From Streptomyces sp. PT12 (GTDB lineage: Bacteria; Actinomycetota; Actinomycetes; Streptomycetales; Streptomycetaceae): 64,000 bases of DNA. The stretch spans positions 48,185 to 112,184 of the forward strand of contig NZ_QEST01000149.1 in NCBI RefSeq assembly GCF_003311645.1, read 5' to 3'. Shown here one piece after another: positions 58,279 to 64,000 of this stretch. Numbering within the stretch: the first letter of the stretch is position 1; each line of letters begins with the position of its first letter. Below the pieces are notes generated by a model that saw nothing but the letters and a program-made list of their open reading frames with translations, was not told the DNA's origin and did not search any database. Made by a program: the position numbers and the translations under genes.

Positions 58279-60012
58279 GTGGACGTGACGATCCGTCCGG
58301 CGCGGCCGGGCGAGGAGGCGGCGCTCGGCGCCCTCATGCTGCGCTCCAAGGGCCACTGGGGCTACGACGCGGCGCACCTGGCGGCGTGCCGCGACGAACT
58401 GTCCCTCGCCCCCGACGCGTTGGCGGCCCGGCGCGTGGTGGTGGCCGAGGACGCCCACGAGGTGCTGGGTGTGGCATCGCTCGAGGGCGAGCCCCCGGAG
58501 GGACTGCTGGGGCTGCTGTTCGTCGAGCCCTGGGCCATCGGGCGCGGCATCGGCTCCGCGCTCTACGCCCATGTCACCACCCGGGCAAGGGAGCTGGGCT
58601 TCACCCTGCTGCGGGTCGAGGCCGACCCGCACGCCGCGGGGTTCTATGGGCGCTGCGGCGCCCGCCTCCGTGGGCCCGGGCGGGACGGGCTTGTGCTGTT
58701 CGAGGCCGCGCTGGTGCCGCGCCCCGGCTGGCTCGACGCCTGGACGGGCGGGCGCCGCGCGGTCCATGTGGGCAATGTCGCCGACTTCCAGGGGCAGTTC
58801 GGGCCGCTGCCGCCCGCGGCGCGCAAGGGCGCGGGGCACTACTCGGGGCTCGCGGCGTTCGCGGGTCCCCACCCCGCGGCGCTCGTGCTGCCCCGCGCGG
58901 TGCCCGATGGCTGGATCGACCTGGTGGGGCGGCAGCTCGGCTGGGGCGCGGTGGAGGTGTTCGACGGGCTCGACGGGGCGCGTGGCCCCGCGGGCGCGGT
59001 GCTCGAACGCCCGGCGCTCGCCGCCCATCTGCGCGGCCTCGGCGCGCCGCTGCTGCCCTGGGGCCGCACCGAGGCGTTCGCCGAGCTGGCCGGGGAGCCC
59101 TGGCGGCCGGGCGGGCTGCGGAATGAGTCGAAGCGGGCGGCGCACAAGCTGTTCACCCGGCTGGCCGGTGGCCACCCGGGGATCGCCGTGCCCGCGCAGT
59201 GGGCCGCCGCCACCCGGCGCGAGGCGGCCAGGCTGCTGCGGGCGCGGGCGCGTTCCCGGCTGCCCTCGATGGTCAAGTCCGGGCATGGCGCGGGTGGTTC
59301 GGGGGTGCGCCTGGTGGCGCCTGGAGACCGGGGGCGGGCTGTGCTGCGGGGGCTGCCCAAAGGGCCACTGCTGATCGAGGAGTATGTCGCGGGCGCGGGC
59401 GACGGGCCATGGGACCTCACCTATGACGGCGTGGTGGCCGCCTCGGGCGAGGTGTTCGACGTCGGCGTGGCGGAGATGGACGTGCGCGGCCTCGCCTACC
59501 GGGGCGCGACGGTGGGCCCAGGCGTGGTCCCCGCCCAACTCGCGGAGCGCGCCCTGCGGTTCGGCAACGCCGTCGGGGCCGCGCTGGCCGATGACGGCTA
59601 CCGCGGCTGGTTCGACGTGGACTTCGTGACCGCGCCTGGCGGACGCCTCGCGCCCACCGAGGCCAATCTGCGCCTGACGGGCCCGGCCGTGGCGTTTATG
59701 GTCAAGGCCCGCCTCGACGAGCTGCACGGGGGCGGCTTCGTGGTACGGGCCGTGGACAGGCTGGAGTTGGGCGCCAGGCTGCCCGACGGCGAACTCATCG
59801 ACTGGCTGGGCACGTTGACGGCCCGCTGCCGGGCCATGGACGCGGTGTGCGTGCCGTCGATCGCCACGGCCGCGTTCGAGCCGGGCCCCTGGCTCGGCGT
59901 CGTCCTCGCGGCCCGCTCAAAGGACCGGCTGCTGCGCGCCGAGTCGCTTGTGCGCACCGCCGCCCGCGAACTGACCCGGCGCTTGGCCCCGTTGGGCCGA
60001 TCGGGCCGGTGA
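58279..60012 (+). CDS. Fusion of a GNAT acetyltransferase and an ATP-grasp ligase-like domain
   Basis: A 577-aa protein. Residues about 1-155 are a GNAT domain (IRPARPGEEAALGALMLRS, then EPWAIGRGIGSALYAHVTTR, the acetyl-CoA loop). Residues about 160-300 are unassigned, and residues about 310-560 resemble a PGM1-type ATP-grasp domain (LPSMVKSGHGAGGSGVRLVA, LLIEEYVAGAGDGPWDLTYD, PTEANLRLTGPAVAFMVKAR). ATP-grasp ligases of this kind make peptide or amide bonds. It starts at GTG 58279. The fusion suggests that an acetyltransferase and a ligase act on the same small molecule. No peptide precursor gene was found nearby. Confidence 0.65.
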   Translation: MDVTIRPARPGEEAALGALMLRSKGHWGYDAAHLAACRDELSLAPDALAARRVVVAEDAHEVLGVASLEGEPPEGLLGLLFVEPWAIGRGIGSALYAHVTTRARELGFTLLRVEADPHAAGFYGRCGARLRGPGRDGLVLFEAALVPRPGWLDAWTGGRRAVHVGNVADFQGQFGPLPPAARKGAGHYSGLAAFAGPHPAALVLPRAVPDGWIDLVGRQLGWGAVEVFDGLDGARGPAGAVLERPALAAHLRGLGAPLLPWGRTEAFAELAGEPWRPGGLRNESKRAAHKLFTRLAGGHPGIAVPAQWAAATRREAARLLRARARSRLPSMVKSGHGAGGSGVRLVAPGDRGRAVLRGLPKGPLLIEEYVAGAGDGPWDLTYDGVVAASGEVFDVGVAEMDVRGLAYRGATVGPGVVPAQLAERALRFGNAVGAALADDGYRGWFDVDFVTAPGGRLAPTEANLRLTGPAVAFMVKARLDELHGGGFVVRAVDRLELGARLPDGELIDWLGTLTARCRAMDAVCVPSIATAAFEPGPWLGVVLAARSKDRLLRAESLVRTAARELTRRLAPLGRSGR

Positions 60013-60015
60013 GCG

Positions 60016-61986
60016 TCACCCGCGCGCGGCCCGTTCCTCCAGGTCCTCCTCGTCGCGGCGCCGCGGCGGGCGCCACGCCGCGAACACCGCGACCACAACC
60101 GCGGCGATCATCAGCGGCACGTTGAACACGTAGACGAGCAGCGCCTGTTGGGGCCAGTCGGTTTTCGCCGCCAGCCGGTAGGCGTTGTCCTGCGGCCACC
60201 ATGACGCCATGAGCCACACCAGCGACGCGTGCGCCGCGACGGTCAGCGGCAGCGGCCTGCCCTGCCGGGCCAGCAGCGGCCACCCCGACACCAGGAAGCC
60301 CACGCCCGCGCCGAACGCCGCCCACTCGGCGACATAGAGCGCCCTGAACAGCTGCCGCCACGGCCCCGGCACGCCCGTCAGGTCCGTGGAGCCCGGCCAG
60401 ATCCCATCCGTGGCGATCGCCGCGTACACCGCGGCGATCACCGGCACGAGGAACCAGCCGATCACCGCCCTGGTGTCCTCGCCGCGGAGCGAGACACCCT
60501 TGCCGCCCCCGGATGGCCTGGCCGCCGCGGGCGCGGCCGGGAGCGGCAGCGCGCCGCGGTCCACCTTCCCCGACCGGTCGCGGGGCAGCGCGTCAACGGT
60601 GACGACCGTGTCGGGCAGCGCCCGCTCCTCAATTCCCCTGGCCCGCAGGTGCTGGCGGAGGGCGACAGCGCCCGGCACGCGGCGCACCTCCCCCGCGGGC
60701 TCGACATGGGCGACCAGGCGCGTGGCGCGCCCGCCACCCGGCCCGGTGTCGCCGGTGATCACCGCGTCGCCGATCCGCGGGTGGGCCGCCAGGGCGAGCT
60801 CGGCGTCATGCGGGTGGACGACCCCGCCGCCGACCTTGATCCGGTGGGCCGCCCTGCCGCGGAACTCCAGTGGCCCGCCCTTCCGTTGGCGCCCGAGGTC
60901 GCCGGTGGGCACGGCGGCGCCGCCGCCCGGCGGGATGAGCCACACGCGCCCTGAGCGGATCCGCACGCCGCACCCCGGCATCGGGCGGCCGAGGTAGCTC
61001 ACGGTGTGCGGGTCGGCCACCGGGTCGGCGAGCTGGCCCGTCTCGAACCACGTTCCGCAGCCCGCCACTTCAGCCGGGCCGTAGACATTGAGCACCCTGG
61101 CGCCGGTCCACAGCAGCTCTTCAAGCCGCATCTGCTGGGCCAGCGTGAGCCGTTCGCCGCTCACGGCCACCAGGCGCGGGGGGCGGCCGCGTTCGGCGGA
61201 CCGACCGCGGCCCTTGGCATGGCCGCCCGCGCCCCTCGGACGGGCCAGCAGCCGGGCCGCGGTGGCCGGGTCGGTGTCCAGCACCGTGGGGGACGGGCTC
61301 GGGCCCTGGCCCGTGGGGCGAACGGCGAGCAGCAGCGTCGCGCCCGCGCACAGGGCGCGTATCCAACCCCCCGTGAACGCCACCGAGTCGGGAGGCGCGG
61401 TCACCAGGCAGCGGTCGTCGGGCTCGATCCCGTACACCTCGGCCCATGCGGCGTGGGCGGCCAGCAGCGCGCGGTGCGTGGTGGGCAGCGGGCGGCGGTG
61501 ATTCGTGGTACCCGCGCTGAACAACACGGCGGCGTTGGCCGGGGAGTTGGCGGGGGTGTCGGCTTCGATCGACGGGCCGGGCGCGGTGTCGTCGTCGAGG
61601 CAGATGACGGGGAGGCCGCCGCCGTCCACGCGCGCCCTGTGGGCACGTTGGGTGACGACGGCCACGGCGGCGGCGCGGCGCAGGAGCCCCGCCGCCTCGG
61701 CGGGCTTCTCGTGCGGGTCGACGACGGCATACGCGCCTCCCGCCTTGAGCACGCCCAGGATCGCGACCAGGCCATCCGGCATCCGGTCGGTCCGCACCGC
61801 GACGGTCGCGCCCTCCGGCAGCGCGGCGCGTCGCAGCCGGTGCGCCAACGCGTCAGCGGCGCCGTCGAGTTGGCCGTAGGTGAGGTGGGTGGTCTCCGTG
61901 TGGATCGCTGCCCGCTCCGGGTGGAGCCGCGCCTGCGCCTCGAACAGGTGGTGAATGTGCGTGGTGTCTTCCGTCCCCCCTGGCAT
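60016..61986 (-). CDS. Amino-acid/acyl adenylation domain protein with a C-terminal membrane segment
   Basis: A 656-aa protein. Residues 1-500 form an ANL adenylation domain: LFSAGTTNHRRPLPTTHRAL in the place of the usual SGTTGxPKG loop (no Lys), LNVYGPAEVAGCGTWFETG (A5), and LPRDRSGKVDRGALPL (A10, with the catalytic Lys). No carrier protein or condensation domain is present. The last 140 residues hold about four transmembrane helices (GWFLVPVIAAVYAAIATDGI, AFGAGVGFLVSGWPLL and two more). It ends 4 bp from the convergent GNAT/ATP-grasp gene. The altered A3 loop makes activity uncertain. It probably acts at the membrane on an unknown acid. Confidence 0.7.
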   Translation of the reverse strand: MPGGTEDTTHIHHLFEAQARLHPERAAIHTETTHLTYGQLDGAADALAHRLRRAALPEGATVAVRTDRMPDGLVAILGVLKAGGAYAVVDPHEKPAEAAGLLRRAAAVAVVTQRAHRARVDGGGLPVICLDDDTAPGPSIEADTPANSPANAAVLFSAGTTNHRRPLPTTHRALLAAHAAWAEVYGIEPDDRCLVTAPPDSVAFTGGWIRALCAGATLLLAVRPTGQGPSPSPTVLDTDPATAARLLARPRGAGGHAKGRGRSAERGRPPRLVAVSGERLTLAQQMRLEELLWTGARVLNVYGPAEVAGCGTWFETGQLADPVADPHTVSYLGRPMPGCGVRIRSGRVWLIPPGGGAAVPTGDLGRQRKGGPLEFRGRAAHRIKVGGGVVHPHDAELALAAHPRIGDAVITGDTGPGGGRATRLVAHVEPAGEVRRVPGAVALRQHLRARGIEERALPDTVVTVDALPRDRSGKVDRGALPLPAAPAAARPSGGGKGVSLRGEDTRAVIGWFLVPVIAAVYAAIATDGIWPGSTDLTGVPGPWRQLFRALYVAEWAAFGAGVGFLVSGWPLLARQGRPLPLTVAAHASLVWLMASWWPQDNAYRLAAKTDWPQQALLVYVFNVPLMIAAVVVAVFAAWRPPRRRDEEDLEERAARG

Positions 61987-62073
61987 GTCGTTGGATTCTT
62001 CCAGAAGTTCGCCTCCTGTGGGGTTCGACGCCCGCCTCCGGCGGGGCTTTCTCGCTCGCCCACCCACCCCTTC

Positions 62074-62320
62074 GCCTGCGGCATGGTGCGGACCGGTTCC
62101 ATTCCCGCGGCTATCGACCACAAGCAGGCCGCCCCTGGCGCGGGGTTCGACGCCCGCCGCGGGCGGGGGCGGACGTCGCCGCAGCACCCCCCGCCCCCGC
62201 CTGCGGCATGGTGCCGAACAACCGGCCCCATCCCCGTGGCCATCGACCGCAAGCAGGCCGCCCCTGGCGCGGGCGGACGTGCCTCGCCGCCGCGGGCCGG
62301 TGCCCCGCGGGGAAACCCCC
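62074..62320. repeat. Two diverged direct repeats of about 125-129 bp
   Basis: GCCTGCGGCATGGTGC begins at 62074 and again at 62199; CAAGCAGGCCGCCCCTGGCG follows at 62121 and 62250. The two units differ by a few substitutions and a 4-bp indel. They lie in the non-coding 525 bp (61987-62511) between the adenylation gene and the polysaccharide lyase. Other simple repeats in that gap (CACACACCCGGCC twice near 62348) show that the whole stretch is low-complexity and without a recognised gene. Confidence 0.7.
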
Positions 62321-62339
62321 TGCCGTCCCCGGCAGGGGG
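62316..62339 (-). terminator. Hairpin after the polysaccharide-degrading gene
   Basis: CCCCCTGCCG and CGGCAGGGGG form a perfect 10-bp stem with a 4-nt loop, about 170 bp past the stop at 62512. Most likely terminator of that gene. Confidence 0.6.
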
Positions 62340-62511
62340 TCTCGGCCCACACACCCGGCCCACACACCCGGCACAGAAGCCTCGCCTGAGGCGACGGCCC
62401 CCGCGCAGCGGGCCCCGGCGCCGGGGCCGAACCCCCGACAGCGGAACCCGCCGCGGATGTGGTGACTACCGGTGGGCAACGTCGAGGCCAGCGCAGCGGC
62501 TCAGCAGCGGC

Positions 62512-64000
62512 TCACTCGTAGACGCGTACCCAGTCCACCTCGAACACCGCGGGGCGCAGGCCGCCGTCCCCCGTGAAGTTGTCGAGCTGGATGTTCAGGT
62601 GGCCCGACGGCATCGTCTGGATGTCGCCGCGGTCCTCGTTCGCCCCGTTCGACGCGCGGAACCACTCCTCGCCGTCGACGTAGCCGACCAGCGCGTCCGG
62701 GGTCCACTCGAACGCGAAGTTGTGCCACTCCGTCATGTCGAGCGGGCACAGGTCGAAGCGCTCCTTCTCGTCCGTCGGGCTCTCCGGGTAGTGCAGGAAC
62801 GCCGTGAGGCACTGCGCGTCCGGGTCGGAGTACTCGACCCAGTCGTACTCGCCGTTCTCCAGGCGGTTGCCCTCGGTGGGCCAGATCAGGTGGAGGGGGT
62901 GGTAAAGCCCGCCGTCGTCACCGGTGTTGCGGGAGCGGGAGCGGATCTCCCAGCGGCCGTACTGCTCGTCGCGCTCCTGGCGGAGCCACCCCGTGTCGCC
63001 GTTCTCCTCGCCGCGCATGGTGAGGATGCCGTCGGCGACCGTGCTGTTCTTCGCGCAGCGGCGGCCGTTGCCCGCGTGGCCCTCCCAGCAGCCCTCCGTG
63101 CCACCGACGTTGCCCGACGGCACCGCCCACCTCTCAGGGTCGACCGGGCCCGTGTAGTCGAACTCGTCGGAGATCGGTAGGGGTTCGCCCCAGCCGTAGC
63201 GGTCGGCGGCCGAGGTCTCGTCCAAGCCCTGGTTGCCGTCGCCTTCGCCGTGGGTCACGGCCAGGTCGTATATCTCGACCTCGCCGTAGTTGTCGTCGCT
63301 GCACGGCGACGACCGCTCGCAGTTGGCCTGCGTGTAGGCACCCGCCTTGAAGTAGTTGGTGGAGTCGGAGTGTTCGATCGTCGTCTCGAGATCGCCGTTG
63401 AAGTAGATGTCGATCTCGCCGTCGCTCACCACGTACTCGAGCTCGAAGACATCTCCCAACTCGTACTCGTCGGTGACCAGATGATGCTCAACGGTGTCGT
63501 CCTCCGTGATCCACAGCTCCGAGCCCTGCAAGCGCAGCGCCGTCACGTCGTCGTCGCCGCCGTGGATCTGGGCGCCGACCACCTCGGGCTTGTCCTCGGG
63601 CAGATGCGTGAACGCCTCCCGCACCGTCATCGTGTGGGTCCCCGATGTCGAGGACCACGCGATCTCGTCCTCGCCGCCCTCCTCCATCTCCCGCAGCTCC
63701 GAACGCGGATAGCTCGAACCGCCGGTCGTCACGCCGTTGACCGGCGCGCGGAACGTGACCGCGTCACCCGCGCCGTTGACCCGGAAGAACGGGTCGTGGG
63801 AGTAGCCGTCGAGGTCGGGCTGGAAGATCTCCGTCGGATCCTCGTCGTCCCCGATGGGCAGCGTGACCTTCCAGTCGCTCAAGTCCAGGATGTCGGAGGG
63901 GAGTTCGGCGCCACCGCCACCATCGCCGTCACCGTCGCCGCCGCTCCAGATCTCGACCTCGGTGAGGCTGTTCCAGTCGCCCTCGCCATCGCCCTCGTAG
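62512..64000 (-). CDS. Bimodular polysaccharide-degrading enzyme: PL7 alginate lyase-like plus GH16 (N-terminus off window)
   Basis: About 496 codons seen, 5' end beyond the window. Residues visible near the edge (DWNSLTEVEIWSG) look like the end of a carbohydrate-binding or discoidin-type module. Then a PL7 alginate lyase domain: LDLSDWKVTLPIGDDE, SSYPRSELREMEEG (Arg/Glu site), VVGAQIHGGDDDVTAL (QIH) and YFKAGAYTQANC. A linker (GEGDGNQGLDETSAADRYG) leads to a GH16 domain: SDEFDYTGPVDPERW and NGEYDWVEYSDPDAQ with the E-x-D-x-x-E catalytic motif, ending FEVDWVRVYE. It is probably secreted and acts on marine or plant polysaccharides. Two catalytic activities in one chain is rare. Confidence 0.82.
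   Translation of the reverse strand, partial: YEGDGEGDWNSLTEVEIWSGGDGDGDGGGGAELPSDILDLSDWKVTLPIGDDEDPTEIFQPDLDGYSHDPFFRVNGAGDAVTFRAPVNGVTTGGSSYPRSELREMEEGGEDEIAWSSTSGTHTMTVREAFTHLPEDKPEVVGAQIHGGDDDVTALRLQGSELWITEDDTVEHHLVTDEYELGDVFELEYVVSDGEIDIYFNGDLETTIEHSDSTNYFKAGAYTQANCERSSPCSDDNYGEVEIYDLAVTHGEGDGNQGLDETSAADRYGWGEPLPISDEFDYTGPVDPERWAVPSGNVGGTEGCWEGHAGNGRRCAKNSTVADGILTMRGEENGDTGWLRQERDEQYGRWEIRSRSRNTGDDGGLYHPLHLIWPTEGNRLENGEYDWVEYSDPDAQCLTAFLHYPESPTDEKERFDLCPLDMTEWHNFAFEWTPDALVGYVDGEEWFRASNGANEDRGDIQTMPSGHLNIQLDNFTGDGGLRPAVFEVDWVRVYE

Noticed and set aside
56263-59727. A 1154-codon open frame on the minus strand
   Set aside because: It lies opposite the thiolase end, acyl-CoA ligase and GNAT/ATP-grasp genes, is compositionally a GC-rich shadow and has no family features. 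Other very long opposite frames (for example 18309-20648 and 36175-38037) were rejected for the same reason.
1-64000. tRNA, rRNA, riboswitches and phage attachment sites
   Set aside because: No cloverleaf with a recognisable T-loop, no conserved rRNA block and no known riboswitch core was found by eye; a covariance-model search would be needed to exclude them.

Overview
High-GC actinobacterial DNA, almost certainly from Streptomyces or a close relative. The signs are dense GC-rich genes with ATG/GTG starts and many ATGA/GTGA stop-start overlaps, and gene families typical of the genus: a SigB/SigF-type stress sigma factor, an ANTAR-GAF protein, DUF6328, DUF2630 and DUF6233 proteins, a large-subunit catalase, an alditol oxidase, a CebR-like operator, an IS5-family element and a modular PKS remnant. 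No rRNA, tRNA or CRISPR array was seen.

Layout. (a) 1-18.2 kb: cell-surface glycan block. After a broken TPP-enzyme remnant and a divergent epimerase comes a tightly coupled plus-strand operon (1961-12839): UDP-glucuronate decarboxylase-like protein, carbamoyltransferase, five glycosyltransferases (GT2, GT9, a GT4-like protein, GT4, GT9), GmhB phosphatase, GmhA isomerase and HldE kinase/adenylyltransferase. Together these can make ADP-heptose and build and carbamoylate a heptose-containing glycan. A palindrome-rich repeat region, a divergent pair (small hypothetical protein / XRE-TPR regulator), two more GT2 enzymes and a pyruvyl-transferase-like protein follow. (b) 18.3-26 kb: stress and redox block with a KatE-type catalase, type II NADH dehydrogenase, ANTAR-GAF and PAS-GAF proteins, and a stress sigma factor with a DUF6328 membrane protein. 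(c) 26.3-28.2 kb: a coupled Gfo/Idh/MocA oxidoreductase and sugar-phosphate isomerase pair. (d) 28.5-33.5 kb: sulfonate/sulfur block. Two operons face each other, each opened by a leaderless micro-ORF whose peptide ends in Cys. The right one (ssuD-ssuE) is intact; the left one (ssuA, ssuB, an NtaA-type monooxygenase) has collapsed through internal deletions. (e) 33.6-48.5 kb: a decay zone. A nucleotidyltransferase, two ABC half-transporters, a PKS, a cellulose-binding-domain protein, an MBL-fold protein, a phosphotransferase and a VOC protein are internally deleted and/or frameshifted. Intact genes lie among them (ABC exporter, aldO, cutA, an rRNA methyltransferase), and so does an IS5-family insertion. 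(f) 48.5-58.2 kb: an SDR reductase, then a compact beta-oxidation module (acyl-CoA dehydrogenase, SCP2, TetR, MaoC hydratase, FabG4-type dehydrogenase, thiolase, acyl-CoA ligase). Both of its divergent promoters carry the same 16-bp palindrome, which is doubled. (g) 58.3-64 kb: an unusual GNAT/ATP-grasp fusion, an adenylation domain with a membrane tail, a direct-repeat region and the C-terminal part of a PL7 + GH16 polysaccharide-degrading enzyme that runs off the window.

The best leads are the paired Cys-ending leader peptides with matching leaderless promoters on facing sulfonate operons, the doubled TetR-type operators that tie a complete beta-oxidation cycle into one regulon, the concentration of internal-deletion scars between 28.8 and 48.5 kb, and a CebR-box cut off from its carbohydrate-active gene by an insertion sequence.
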